From Myxococcota bacterium (GTDB taxonomy: Bacteria > Myxococcota_A > Polyangia > HGW-17), in NCBI GenBank assembly GCA_018821305.1, contig JAHJMN010000146.1:1-64000 (forward strand): 64,000 bases of DNA. Direction: 5' to 3'. Both the position numbers and the translations under genes were made by a program. A model generated the notes under the pieces. That model saw only the letters and a program-made list of their open reading frames with translations, had not been told where the DNA came from and did not search any database. This document shows, piece after piece, positions 38,166 through 49,039 of the stretch. Every line of letters begins with the position of its first letter. Position 1 is the first letter of the stretch.

Positions 38166-40328
38166 ATGCTTATAGAACCGGAAAAAAGACGTATACGCCT
38201 CAGACAAGCTCCTCCTTTTCCCATGGGAGCATCTCATCACTACGGCGGAACTCGATTTGTTGTGTTTTCCAGACATGCCACGGCAGTATCCCTTTTATTT
38301 TTTGACAACGCCAATGATGTGAATCCATCAAAAGAATGGAAATTGAGTCCCGATCTTCATCGTTTCGGTGATATCTGGTCCTGTTTTATTGAAGGGTCAA
38401 GAGAGGGGCAAATTTACGCATGGAAAATGGATGGGGATGAAGTTATTGATGGAATAAAAAGTTTTACCCCCGAAGCTTTCCTTATTGATCCTTATACAAA
38501 AGCAATATGCGGACCATATGAATGGCGGGATGGACTTGGTTCCAGGGATATTCCCACTGCACCAAAATCAGTAGTAACATCACCAGTTTACAACTGGAAA
38601 CGCACAATTTCTCCTAAAATACCAATGGAAAAGACCGTAATCTATGAAGTGCACTTGCGAGGATATTCAGCACACCCTTCGGCACAAGTGGATTTCCCCG
38701 GGACATTTGCAGGGTTCATTGAAAAAATAAAATGGATAAAAGAACTTGGCATAACAACCGTTGAACTTCTTCCTATTCAGGCTTTTGCTGAAAATGAAGT
38801 CATCAATCGAAATCCATTCACTGGGGAAAGGTTGAAAAACTACTGGGGATATTCCACCATGGCCTTTATGGCAGTTCATCCACCGTATGGAGCTTTGCCC
38901 GGAGAAGAGAAAGAAGAATTCAGTCAATTCGTAAGGACTCTTCATGACAACGGACTTGAAGTTATTTTAGATATTGTTTTCAACCATACAGCAGAAGGCA
39001 ACCAGACGGGGCCCGTTTTAAGTTTTCGCGGCCTTGATAACTCCATCTACTACATGATGGATACGGAAAATAAATGTTATCTGAACTACTCCGGCTGCGG
39101 AAATACACTTAACTGCAATCATCCCGTGGTGAGAGATTTCATTATGGACGTTTTGCGTTACTGGGTGGTGGAAATGGGAGTTGACGGATTTCGATTCGAT
39201 CTGGCAAGTATACTTGGCAGGGATCAGGATGGAAATCTTCTGGATAATCCTCCCCTTGTGGAAAGGATTGCAGAAGATCCGATACTGCGAAATGTAAAAA
39301 TAATAGCAGAAGCATGGGATGCGGGCGGCGCGTATCAGGTGGGAAGTTTCCCAGGTACACGCTGGGCGGAGTGGAATGGTCGTTTCCGTGATGATATTCG
39401 AGCTTTCTGGCTCACGGAAGGTGGAAGTATTGCGGATTTTGCCACAAGACTTGCGGGAAGCGAAGATCTTTACGGCTCATCGGGTAGAACTCCTCTGCAT
39501 AGCATTAATTTTGTAGCGAGTCACGATGGATTTTCCCTGAGAGATCTTGTTTCTTATGATTATAAACACAATGAAATAAATGGGGAAAATAACCGTGATG
39601 GTGACAATCATAACCTGAGTGATAATCATGGTATTGAAGGCTATACACATGATCATGAAATCAGGAATCTGCGGCTCCGTCAGATGAAAAACCTACTTCT
39701 GACCCTTTTCGTCTCTCAGGGAGTTCCAATGATTTACTCCGGAGACGAATATGGCCATACCAAACTTGGAAACAACAACACCTACTGTCAGGATAACCCT
39801 GTTACATGGTTTGACTGGCGGCTCACAGGTAATTCCCTTGTTGATGAATTTACAGTGAGCGGATTTGCAGATCCCCTTGATGTGGATATTGAAGAAGGTC
39901 GTCACATCACAGATTTTATCAGAAACCTCATAAGTTTTCGTAATAACCATCCACATTTACGCCGCAAAACATTTTTTTCAGGCTCTATAGTAAAAAATTC
40001 ACCATCTCCATTTTCTGGTATGCGAGATATCATGTGGATAAATGAAAAAATGGAAGAAATCGACTGGAGCTACCCGAGAAAGTTTATTGGTGTCATTCTA
40101 GGGCCTGTCATTGAGAATGATTGTGTTAATCTTCCGGTTCAAATGTACTTTAATGCCACGGATGAAGATATCGTTGCGGTGATAAGAAGTATTCCCGGTT
40201 ACCGCTGGAAAATCATGTTTGATACCTCAGATATGAGGATTTCCGACAACTCAGATCGCATACTCGAAGATACCATAATTACAGTAAAATCCAGAAGTTC
40301 CGTAGTAGCTTCGCTGGTTAAAGTATGA
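38166..40328 (+). CDS. glgX: Glycogen debranching enzyme / isoamylase (GH13, GlgX-like)
   Basis: VEVILDIVFNHTAEG-type motif (GLEVILDIVFNHTAEGN), GVDGFRFDLASILGRD, NFVASHDGFSLRDLVSY, NGENNRDGDNHNLSDNHG. Confidence 0.93.
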   Translation: MLIEPEKRRIRLRQAPPFPMGASHHYGGTRFVVFSRHATAVSLLFFDNANDVNPSKEWKLSPDLHRFGDIWSCFIEGSREGQIYAWKMDGDEVIDGIKSFTPEAFLIDPYTKAICGPYEWRDGLGSRDIPTAPKSVVTSPVYNWKRTISPKIPMEKTVIYEVHLRGYSAHPSAQVDFPGTFAGFIEKIKWIKELGITTVELLPIQAFAENEVINRNPFTGERLKNYWGYSTMAFMAVHPPYGALPGEEKEEFSQFVRTLHDNGLEVILDIVFNHTAEGNQTGPVLSFRGLDNSIYYMMDTENKCYLNYSGCGNTLNCNHPVVRDFIMDVLRYWVVEMGVDGFRFDLASILGRDQDGNLLDNPPLVERIAEDPILRNVKIIAEAWDAGGAYQVGSFPGTRWAEWNGRFRDDIRAFWLTEGGSIADFATRLAGSEDLYGSSGRTPLHSINFVASHDGFSLRDLVSYDYKHNEINGENNRDGDNHNLSDNHGIEGYTHDHEIRNLRLRQMKNLLLTLFVSQGVPMIYSGDEYGHTKLGNNNTYCQDNPVTWFDWRLTGNSLVDEFTVSGFADPLDVDIEEGRHITDFIRNLISFRNNHPHLRRKTFFSGSIVKNSPSPFSGMRDIMWINEKMEEIDWSYPRKFIGVILGPVIENDCVNLPVQMYFNATDEDIVAVIRSIPGYRWKIMFDTSDMRISDNSDRILEDTIITVKSRSSVVASLVKV

Positions 40329-40675
40329 CTATACCCAATGCTGGTCGGTTAGTGAACTTCCGAGTAAATTAGTCAATAAATACAATCTTGTAAAACAATT
40401 ACAGGCAGACAGGAATTCAGGAAAACAGGGGTCAGGAGCAAGGATCGAAATTTAAAAAGTGAATATTTGCTTTCAACCTTTGTAATTTTCCATTGATATT
40501 GAATGGTTAACCGCTGATCCTGATCCTGTTTGCCTGACTACCCGAGTCCCTGTTAAAAAATTACAGGTAGACAGTGAATCAGTAGCAGGAACAGGACAAT
40601 CAACTCTTTCCTGAAGATTTTCTTTAGAATAACTCACAATCGTATTACTCAGGAAGCGGTCTAACCAAAATCTGA
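40329..40675 (+). repeat. Family C repeat, copy C2
   Basis: ACCCAATGCTGGTCGGTTAG...TCAGGAAAACAGGGGTCAGGAGC...CAGTAGCAGGAACAGGACAATCAACTCTTTCCTGAAGATTTTCTTTAGAATAACTCACAATCGTATTACTCAGGAAGCGGTCTAACC. Confidence 0.8.
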
Positions 40676-40950
40676 GAAGAAACCATACGTTAACAATAGT
40701 TCATGTAAAACAAATCATACAATAGTAACTTTATTTTCACACACTGAACCGCGGACCTGCTTTTTCGGAAAAAGGTTCCATGTTCAGTAACCGTTTGTAA
40801 TAAAATAATAAACTTAGAAAATTGAAGAAAAATCATCAAGTGGCATCATCATTGCGCCTGTAAAAAGACGTAGCCGCCAGAATCCTGAAACTTTTATGGA
40901 TTCAATTGATTCTGTCGAATTTAACGCTCATTTTCCACAGGAGGTATCCA

Positions 40951-41487
40951 ATGTTTCGTATATCAATCTTTATGCTCGTTACGGTTTTTTCAATTCCTGC
41001 GGCAAACGCCCGAATCAGACGACATCATCGCCAACATATGAGTTTATGGAATGTCGGATATTCGTATGTACCGGTTTCGTGGACTGATCAGTGCATGCTT
41101 GATATATTAGAAGAATATCCGAATGCAAGTCTGACCACACAGAAGATCCTGTACATCCGATGTCTGAATCGTTATCAGAGACCTGTGGTCACTATTAATC
41201 CGGTCTATTCGAGACACTACGTTCGTCATTCACATCGAAAACCGGTTTATAATAGGCCCCGTCACAATTATCGTCGCGACAGAATCAAACCGGCTCCCGT
41301 AAATCGTCGTCCTAGAATTCACTCGAGGACCACCCCTGTCCGGAGACCAACTGTGGCTAAAAGCAGATCCCGCTCAAATAATTCGGGTTACTCAAGATCC
41401 TCAAGCCGCAGTTCCTCAAGATCTTCCAGTTCCTCAAGATCCTCAAGATCCTCAAGCTCCTCCAGTTCATCCCGCTCTCGCCGCTGA
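40951..41487 (+). CDS. Secreted basic protein with C-terminal Arg/Ser-rich repeats
   Basis: Signal MFRISIFMLVTVFSIPAANA; SD aggagg; C-term YSRSSSRSSSRSSSSSRSSRSSSSSSSSRSRR. Confidence 0.65.
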   Translation: MFRISIFMLVTVFSIPAANARIRRHHRQHMSLWNVGYSYVPVSWTDQCMLDILEEYPNASLTTQKILYIRCLNRYQRPVVTINPVYSRHYVRHSHRKPVYNRPRHNYRRDRIKPAPVNRRPRIHSRTTPVRRPTVAKSRSRSNNSGYSRSSSRSSSRSSSSSRSSRSSSSSSSSRSRR

Positions 41488-41799
41488 AAAAATCCACTGG
41501 TCTTTTAATAATATCTATCAAATCAATAGTTTTACATAAATATAGAGAAAACACAGGAACTTAATATTAAAAAAAAATTAGATTATTTGTTACGTATGTT
41601 GAGTTTCAGATACGAACTGCCTTGAAAATCCTCTAAATTAATGGCAAGTTATGGCACTGAATCGCCTGTCCGGTAAAGACCCTCAAGGTAACTCACTGGC
41701 TTTCGATTCTTTATTTTTTAAGAATTGACGTTCAGTATTTCAGGTATTTCTACTTTCTACCCGGGGGGTTAACTGTTTTCCTGAACTACTGGGTTGTCA

Positions 41800-41935
41800 A
41801 CATTCGGGGTCTTTTGTGAATTTATTAAAAATTCTATTCGGCCACTACTAATATTTTCCGTATCTCTTAGTCTCTATCCGGACTATAAAGATGCAGAAAA
41901 CAGTGTTTTTTCGAATTTCCGGATAGAGATTAAAC
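41800..41935 (+). repeat. Family A repeat, copy A5, directly upstream of glyQ
   Basis: GAATTTATTAAAAATTCTATTCGGCCACTACTAATATTTTCCG; right-half stem TTAGTCTCTATCCGG(41867-41881)/CCGGATAGAGATTAA(41919-41933). Confidence 0.8.
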
Positions 41936-41946
41936 GGAGGTCTGAA

Positions 41947-42822
41947 TTGCTTTTTCAACAGGTAATCCTGGAACTTACAAAATTCTGGGCTGATCACGGA
42001 TGCATCGTATGGCAGCCCTTTGATATTGAAACCGGAGCCGGAACATTCAATCCTGCAACCTTCCTTATGTCTCTGGGTCCTGAGCCATGGAAGGTATGTT
42101 ATGTTGAGCCATCTAGAAGGCCTGGAGACGGAAGATATGGGGAAAATCCCAATCGTCTTGGTCGTTACTATCAGTATCAGGTGGTTTTAAAGCCAAATCC
42201 TGAAAATACTCAGGAACTTTACCTCGATTCACTTCGTCGCCTTGGTATCGATCCCTATGAACATGATATTCGTTTTGTCGAAGATGACTGGGAATCGCCT
42301 ACTCTCGGGGCATGGGGGCTTGGCTGGGAGGTTTGGGCTGACGGAATGGAAGTCACTCAGTTTACATATTTCCAGCAGGTTGGCGGTTTCGATGTAAAAC
42401 CCGTTTGTGCTGAACTCACGTATGGTCTTGAACGTATAGCTATGTTCCTTCAAAATGTAGATAACGTATATGATCTTGAGTGGGCCCCGGGTGTTTATTA
42501 TGGCCAGATTCACCGACATGATGAACTAGAACTTTCAAAATACAACTTTGAAATTGCGGATACGGCTATGGCTTTTGACCTTTTCAATAAATACGAAAAT
42601 GAGGCAAACCGCATTTTCGATGAAGGGCTTGCACTTCCTGGCTATGAATACTGTCTTAAATGCAGTCATGTTTTTAATATCCTTGATGCCCGGGGAGCTA
42701 TTTCCACAACGGAACGTCAAAGATTCATCCTTCGGGTTCGTACACTTGCCCGCAGAGCGGCTCAGGTATGGCTGAAAGTCCGGGAAGATCTCGGTTATCC
42801 ATTACTTCCGAAAGGTGCATAA
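41947..42822 (+). CDS. glyQ: Glycyl-tRNA synthetase alpha subunit
   Basis: [58 protein letters not shown] cggagg at 41935-41940 before TTG 41947. Confidence 0.95.
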   Translation: MLFQQVILELTKFWADHGCIVWQPFDIETGAGTFNPATFLMSLGPEPWKVCYVEPSRRPGDGRYGENPNRLGRYYQYQVVLKPNPENTQELYLDSLRRLGIDPYEHDIRFVEDDWESPTLGAWGLGWEVWADGMEVTQFTYFQQVGGFDVKPVCAELTYGLERIAMFLQNVDNVYDLEWAPGVYYGQIHRHDELELSKYNFEIADTAMAFDLFNKYENEANRIFDEGLALPGYEYCLKCSHVFNILDARGAISTTERQRFILRVRTLARRAAQVWLKVREDLGYPLLPKGA

Positions 42823-44874
42823 ATGAAAAAAGACTTCATCTGCGAACTTTTATGCGAAGAAATTCCCGTTAAAGAGCAACTGGTGTTTCTTAACGAGAAA
42901 AAAGCTTTTGAAAACATTCTTAATTCTTCACGACTGGGTTTCGAATCAGTTCAGATTTTTGTTACTCCAAGGCGCCTCTCCATTTATGTTCATGGACTTG
43001 ATGAAATGCAAAAAGGCCTGAAAGAAGAAATTCTTGGTCCTCCTGTGGATATTGCTGAAAAAGATGGCGTTCCTACAAAGGCCGGCGAAGGTTTCGCTAA
43101 AAAAACCGGCATAGATTGGAAGGATTTCCATCGAGCAGAAAAAGGCGGAAAACTCTGCATTGCATACTGGAAAATTGAAGAAGGTCGCAAATCCACCGAT
43201 GTTCTGGGGGCGGTTCTTCCTGATTTTATTAAATCAATTCATTTCAGTAAATCAATGCGCTGGTGTGATTACGAGTACACATTTTCAAGGCCTCTCAAGT
43301 CTGTTCTAGCTTTGCATGGTACGGATCTTGTTCCTTTCAATATCTATAATCTCGATAGTTGCCGAAAACTATACGGTCATCGCTTTTTGTCTCCGGATTT
43401 TGTTGAGATCGAAAGAGCTGAAGATTACATCGAACTTCTAAAACGATATAATGTAAATATTGATCATAAAGAAAGGCAGCGGCTTATTTATGTAGAACTT
43501 CAGGCACTTGCACAAGATCATAAGCTTGACCTTATAGAGGATCCTGACCTTCTTGAAGAAGTTTCTCTTCTCCTTGAACAACCCACTGTAGTCCTGGGAC
43601 AATTCTCCGAATCCTTCCTTGAAGTGCCCGAAGAGGCTATTTTAAGTGCCATGAGGAAACATCAGCGATATTTCGGATTCCGAAAAAATGGAGCATTGGC
43701 TCCTTATTTTGCTACGGCTCTGGGTACTCGACTGAAAGATCCATCTCTTGCTCTCCGGGGAAATGTACGCGTACTCAGCGCAAGATTGAGTGATGCTTCA
43801 TTTTTCTTCCGTGAAGATCTTTCCAGACCACTGGAAAGTAGAAAACCTCGTCTTGAGGCTATGGTTTACCATCAGAAACTCGGAACTCTCTGGGATAAAG
43901 TAGAACGCATTATTTCTCTTTCCAAGTGGTTTGCTCCAATTTGCGCAGCAGATCCCCAAAAGGCAGAGAGAGCGGCATTTCTCTGCAAAATGGATTTGGA
44001 AACACACATGGTATATGAGTTTCCTGAACTTCAAGGGCTCATGGGTCGCTATTATGCCTCAAAACAGGGTGAAGATGCTTCGGTTTCCGCTGCGGTTTTT
44101 GAACACTATCTTCCTAGAAATGCACAGGATTTTCTTCCGTCTGTTCCCGAGGGGGTCACAGTAGCTCTTGCAGATCGTCTTGATACTATAACCGGTGGGG
44201 TAGCTGCGGGACTTAAACCAACAGGTAGCGCAGATCCATTTGCTTTAAGAAGGAATGCTCTTGGTCTTATACGCATCACTCTTGAACACGGACTCAGTTG
44301 GTCTCTTGAAGAAGGTATCTTAAAAGCTGCTTCAAATTTAAAAATTCCGTGTAATGGAACCGATATTAAGGCATTTATAATTGATCGTCTTCGTAATTAT
44401 CTCGCGGAAAAATTTCCGAAGGAAATGGTTGAAGCCGTCATTAGCTGCGGTGATGATAACATCTGTGATGTTAATGAGCGGATCAACGCTATTTCGCGCA
44501 TGAGCCAGACTCCATCGTTCAGTCCTCTGGTTGCTTTGTTTAAACGCATGAACATCCTAAAAAAAGCAGAAAATATTGGTGATCAGATTGATGAAACTGC
44601 CCTTGTTGAAAAAGCAGAGATTGATCTTAACAGAATTCTGCAGGATGTTACGGGTAGAGTCGAAAACAAGACAAATATCGGAGAATATACCGATGCTCTT
44701 GAAATTCTTTCAACATTGTATGAACCGGTTGATACATTTTTTGATGATGAAAAAGGCGTCAGGGTAATGGCAGATGATGAAAAATGCCGGTCAAACCGAC
44801 TTACTCTTTTAAAACAACTGGATCAACTCTTTAGAAAAATAGCAGACTTTAAAATGCTAGCGGGGCTATCATGA
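42823..44874 (+). CDS. glyS: Glycyl-tRNA synthetase beta subunit
   Basis: FICELLCEEIPVKE; ILGPPVDIAEKDGVPTKAGEGFAKKTG; LPRNAQDFLPSVPEGVTVALADRLDTITGG. Confidence 0.96.
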   Translation: MKKDFICELLCEEIPVKEQLVFLNEKKAFENILNSSRLGFESVQIFVTPRRLSIYVHGLDEMQKGLKEEILGPPVDIAEKDGVPTKAGEGFAKKTGIDWKDFHRAEKGGKLCIAYWKIEEGRKSTDVLGAVLPDFIKSIHFSKSMRWCDYEYTFSRPLKSVLALHGTDLVPFNIYNLDSCRKLYGHRFLSPDFVEIERAEDYIELLKRYNVNIDHKERQRLIYVELQALAQDHKLDLIEDPDLLEEVSLLLEQPTVVLGQFSESFLEVPEEAILSAMRKHQRYFGFRKNGALAPYFATALGTRLKDPSLALRGNVRVLSARLSDASFFFREDLSRPLESRKPRLEAMVYHQKLGTLWDKVERIISLSKWFAPICAADPQKAERAAFLCKMDLETHMVYEFPELQGLMGRYYASKQGEDASVSAAVFEHYLPRNAQDFLPSVPEGVTVALADRLDTITGGVAAGLKPTGSADPFALRRNALGLIRITLEHGLSWSLEEGILKAASNLKIPCNGTDIKAFIIDRLRNYLAEKFPKEMVEAVISCGDDNICDVNERINAISRMSQTPSFSPLVALFKRMNILKKAENIGDQIDETALVEKAEIDLNRILQDVTGRVENKTNIGEYTDALEILSTLYEPVDTFFDDEKGVRVMADDEKCRSNRLTLLKQLDQLFRKIADFKMLAGLS

Positions 44875-45149
44875 GATCTTTTGTCGGTCTTTTAGGACTT
44901 GCCATTGTTATCGGTGCTATTTTACTCGCCGTAAATGCGGGTATGGATGCCCATAGCCTTTACAAAAAAGGTAAACTATCATTTGAAGTTATGAATCCTC
45001 GTTTTTGGCTCAATGACCCCTCAAATTATGTTCAGGGAATAGCTCCAAACGGAAAATGGTTAATAAAAGGCTTCGGATCTCTCATTTTATTTTTTATTGG
45101 GAGACATATTCAAAATCAGTCAAGCCCTATGCATGACGGTTGGAAATAG
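44871..45149 (+). CDS. Small membrane protein
   Basis: ATGA overlap with glyS stop; VGLLGLAIVIGAILLAVNAG and IKGFGSLILFFIGRHI. Confidence 0.55.
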   Translation: MRSFVGLLGLAIVIGAILLAVNAGMDAHSLYKKGKLSFEVMNPRFWLNDPSNYVQGIAPNGKWLIKGFGSLILFFIGRHIQNQSSPMHDGWK

Positions 45150-45152
45150 CAA

Positions 45153-46454
45153 ATGAAAACATATATTTCTATATTAATGGCACTGTTGTTATTAAATGCC
45201 TGTGCAAAAGAGACTCCGGGTATTGATCCTGTGGAAACGGAAATTTTCTTCCCCACGGGGCTTTTGCTCAAAGAAAACACTCTGTTTGTAACCAATGGAA
45301 ACAGTGATCTTAAGTACAACGGCTCCACGATATCAGCCCTTGATTTTCAGGAAATTCTATCCATGCTTGAGAATCCTCTGGAAAAAGCCGGTTGTTATCC
45401 TGATCCTGAAAACATAAGCGAATTTCTGTGCGATCTGACATCTGATTATGTTCAGACAACCCTTCGTACGGGCAACTTTGCCGGGTACATGATTGCGGCA
45501 AATCACCCCGGGACCGACTTTGATTATCGCTTATATGTAAGCGTGCGTGGTGATCCATCAGTTACATTTATTGATGTATCCGTTGATAATGATGGAAAAA
45601 TTACCTGTATGGACTGCGGAAACGGTTGTGATGACTCTTTTCCCAGGGATTGCAAACGTTCTAACCGCATTGAACCGGATGATGCTTTATATTCGGATCC
45701 GTTTCGTTTCCACTATGATTCATCAAGAGAAATCATAGTTGTTTCACACCTTAGTGAGGCAGCCTTAACGGTTATAGATAATGCCGTGGATCCGCCTATG
45801 GTTTCTCAGGTTCTGGAAAATGTTTTCACGGAGAACTCCGTGGGATATGCCGGAGGATTCTCCATGGCATCTGTTGGCAATGATCGCTTTTTTGCAACAA
45901 ATGCATACGGGCCGGAGATTATGAGTTTTTCATTTGTGGATGCCGACCCGATTGATTTTATAATTCCCTCAAGTAATTATTATCTTCAGGCACCATGGGG
46001 GCCCTTCGAATATGGTGCGGAAGCTCGTGGGATGGTGGTTTCCTCCGACGGGAATACTTTATATTCCACGGTCAGGTATCCGCCTTTACTTCTTGCTCAT
46101 GATCTGACTCCTGATGAAAACCATCTTCCATCTATGGATCTATTGGGAGCATTTGAGATTCCCATGCAGCCGTCTCTTATAAAAACCTCCAGTATTGCTT
46201 TCGGATACGAGCTTATTTATATTGCAAATTTTTCAATTGGACAGATAACAGTTGTTGATCCAGTTCAGGGTAAAGTCATTGAAAATATTGATGCGGGCAG
46301 TGGTCCGAGTGATTTTATTTTTGTGGAAGAACCGGAATTTACCGGAATAATATCCGCAAACTTTGGTGAAGGAACTATATCCTTCATAAAAATTGAGAAT
46401 GGAATCCATAAACGGATAGGACGTTTGGGAAAACCACAGAAAATCGGAAACTGA
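45153..46454 (+). CDS. Putative lipoprotein, beta-propeller-like
   Basis: MALLLLNACAKETPG lipobox; TVVDPVQGKVIENIDAGSGPSDFIF repeat-like segments. Confidence 0.65.
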   Translation: MKTYISILMALLLLNACAKETPGIDPVETEIFFPTGLLLKENTLFVTNGNSDLKYNGSTISALDFQEILSMLENPLEKAGCYPDPENISEFLCDLTSDYVQTTLRTGNFAGYMIAANHPGTDFDYRLYVSVRGDPSVTFIDVSVDNDGKITCMDCGNGCDDSFPRDCKRSNRIEPDDALYSDPFRFHYDSSREIIVVSHLSEAALTVIDNAVDPPMVSQVLENVFTENSVGYAGGFSMASVGNDRFFATNAYGPEIMSFSFVDADPIDFIIPSSNYYLQAPWGPFEYGAEARGMVVSSDGNTLYSTVRYPPLLLAHDLTPDENHLPSMDLLGAFEIPMQPSLIKTSSIAFGYELIYIANFSIGQITVVDPVQGKVIENIDAGSGPSDFIFVEEPEFTGIISANFGEGTISFIKIENGIHKRIGRLGKPQKIGN

Positions 46455-46465
46455 CAGGCTAAAAA

Positions 46466-48910
46466 ATGCACTATAAACTTCTATTTTTATTATCTGTATC
46501 CTTGTTTTTTATAATTTCCTGCGATGAAACAACTTCCGAAGCCCCGGATCGCCTGTTAGATGGTCCTATACAGTCTGTGTTTTTCTGCACAACCACTGAT
46601 GCATCTGGAAACCAGCAATATCTGAGCGCCACCGAGTGCAGTACTTCTGATGAAAACACCGTGAAATATGCACTGACTCTGGCTTCCACAAGGGGAGAAT
46701 TGGCTTTAGTCAGTCTCTCAAGTGAGAAGTTCATTGATCTGGATAAATATCAGCCTGGTTATAATTTTATCCCCGTTGGCAAACCGGTGTCTGGGATGGT
46801 TATCAATGAAGATACCGGTGTTGTAAGCATTCTTGGATCAGAACCCGCTAAGATTACTAAAGTCAACATAGAAGACATTGTTCAATTTTTAAATGGAAAC
46901 AGCACTTCAATACCAACAGTTACATCCAATTTCGCCACAACAAGTGGTTTTTTAAGGGCAAACGCCACTTCAATCGAGATGTTACCGTCTTCGGAGAATT
47001 TTCTCGCAGTTATGCCGAGATGCGGGGCTGTTGTTGCCCTTAGTGGAGACGCTACAGTCCTTAATGCACTGAGAATGGAAGATGCAACTTCACTCTCAGT
47101 AGTAACAGGAGATTTTCAGTGTCCCGCAGAAGGTGCCCCCATTGAAAATGAAGCACCGTCTTCAGAAGAGACGTTTTCTCGATTTCCAACAACCCTTTTA
47201 TCCTCAGATGGTTATGTATACATGGCATTCTATGACGGTTCAGATGCTTCTGTTTTTCAAGTGGAACTGGACTCTGCGGGAGCAATCCTGAACACAACGC
47301 CCATCACTCTTGAAGGTAATACCGGTGGGATTGCACGCATGAGAATGTCTCCCCAAACAAGGTGGGGAAAGTTTCTTTACCTGATCACCCGAGCGGGAGA
47401 TGTGAGAGTTGTCCGCGTTGATGATCTTACAGAATGCGACACTAACGTTGAAACAGGTGCTTTGGGAAATATTTCTATTGATGATCCAAACCGAGGGTGT
47501 GTACCTGTGGGTTTGATGCCTCGAAACCATATATCTACTGCACCAGGTATCAGGCCCGGGCGCAATCAGATTGCCGTGGACGTTGCCTTTTTTGAAGATG
47601 AAGTTACATCAGATCTTGATTCCAAAACGACTCTCAATGGAATTTTTGCTTTTATCCTCACTATGAATGGGAATCTTTATGTAACTAACCTTGATGAAAC
47701 TTTTTCTGAAACTCTTTATAGTTATAGGCTGACTGATGATAATGAAGTTTTTTATCCCGCCGAAGTAATGGCTCACAGACTTAGAAATCTTACTGCGGTA
47801 GAATCAAATGGTTTTGAAACCACCGGTAGACCTCGAGTGACAAATGATCCCTATTATCGTGTAGATGGATATTCAATTATTCCCGATGATAGACCTGCTA
47901 TGGTTATTGAAAATGATTCACTGGTTTCTGATATCGAACAATACATGAGTCGAAATGAAACCTGGTCTTTCGTCTGGCAGGGGACAATTCCAGATACAGC
48001 TAGAAGTTCAGGTATAGTTCCCGAAGATGATTCATTCCTCGAACTTTATGATCCAGGAACAAGTTTCTGTGAAAAAGATATCAGGCCCGGTGATGTAGTA
48101 ACTTTTGCAGGATGCTATGATAGTGACGACTGTGATCCTGGTTTTCAGTGTCTTAGAACTCCCCTTCAGAGCTATGATACAAACGGAATGTGTTTCCCGG
48201 AAGATTCCAGTATCGACTACAGTAATGTATGTCGAAAGCTACTTGCTTCAGACAGGGAATATTTGATCACCGAGGTTTATTCCGATTCCCTTACCCTTGA
48301 ATTGAATTATCTGCATGAAACTATTGATTCTACTGCTCTTGTTTCCTGTGAAAGCAATATTGACTGTACTCGCTTGACTGATAGAGGCGGTGGTGTATGT
48401 ACTGAAATAAATGGACAAAAATACTGTGTCAGTGCTCCGATACCATTAGAATCCGTGGGAATGGATGTAGAGAAATGGTGTCTCACCGGGTTTCAACCTT
48501 ACAATATAAGAACGGGAAATGAGTTTTTCGTATACAGCAGTTCCACACCGTATGTTTTTGAAACTTCAACAAATTCAGGAATGCAATGTGTATATGAGGG
48601 TCCATCTCAAAATCGATTTGCTCCCGTTAATGGAATTGTTGAATTGCCCTTCTTTAAATTTAACATGACCTTCAACCCATCTCGATTAATTGAGTGGAAA
48701 TATTCCATCAGTTTCGAAATGGAAGGAGCATTCAGTTATTTCGTAGGCGATATGGGTGCTCGATTCCCTGCTTCAATTTCCTATGGCCCTGATGGTAATT
48801 TCTACATATCCGATGCCGGTGATACAGGTTCTTCAGGGACAACCGTGGGCCAATTGATCCGTCTTGTTCCAGATGATTTCTACATTGATTCAGATTTTAT
48901 CATCCGCTAA
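46466..48910 (+). CDS. Large putative lipoprotein with Cys-rich modules
   Basis: LFFIISCDETTS lipobox; CYDSDDCDPGFQCLRTP and CESNIDCTRLTDRGGGVCTEINGQKYC. Confidence 0.65.
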   Translation: MHYKLLFLLSVSLFFIISCDETTSEAPDRLLDGPIQSVFFCTTTDASGNQQYLSATECSTSDENTVKYALTLASTRGELALVSLSSEKFIDLDKYQPGYNFIPVGKPVSGMVINEDTGVVSILGSEPAKITKVNIEDIVQFLNGNSTSIPTVTSNFATTSGFLRANATSIEMLPSSENFLAVMPRCGAVVALSGDATVLNALRMEDATSLSVVTGDFQCPAEGAPIENEAPSSEETFSRFPTTLLSSDGYVYMAFYDGSDASVFQVELDSAGAILNTTPITLEGNTGGIARMRMSPQTRWGKFLYLITRAGDVRVVRVDDLTECDTNVETGALGNISIDDPNRGCVPVGLMPRNHISTAPGIRPGRNQIAVDVAFFEDEVTSDLDSKTTLNGIFAFILTMNGNLYVTNLDETFSETLYSYRLTDDNEVFYPAEVMAHRLRNLTAVESNGFETTGRPRVTNDPYYRVDGYSIIPDDRPAMVIENDSLVSDIEQYMSRNETWSFVWQGTIPDTARSSGIVPEDDSFLELYDPGTSFCEKDIRPGDVVTFAGCYDSDDCDPGFQCLRTPLQSYDTNGMCFPEDSSIDYSNVCRKLLASDREYLITEVYSDSLTLELNYLHETIDSTALVSCESNIDCTRLTDRGGGVCTEINGQKYCVSAPIPLESVGMDVEKWCLTGFQPYNIRTGNEFFVYSSSTPYVFETSTNSGMQCVYEGPSQNRFAPVNGIVELPFFKFNMTFNPSRLIEWKYSISFEMEGAFSYFVGDMGARFPASISYGPDGNFYISDAGDTGSSGTTVGQLIRLVPDDFYIDSDFIIR

Positions 48911-49039
48911 CGCAACCTTTCCATATTTTCCGCGATAATAAGTCAATGTCGGTGAAAACTTGAAAATACAGTAGTTCAGGATATTGACTGATTCAAGATA
49001 TTGATTTTTTCCTGATTTTTTTTATTTTCATTGCAGAAC

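Noticed and set aside
41794-41946. Annotated glyQ N-terminal extension
   Set aside because: Repeat-derived; SD cggagg followed by TTG at 41947 gives an N-terminus consistent with GlyQ.
41640-41946. T-box or other leader riboswitch upstream of glyQS
   Set aside because: No T-box consensus; structure there is explained by repeat A5.
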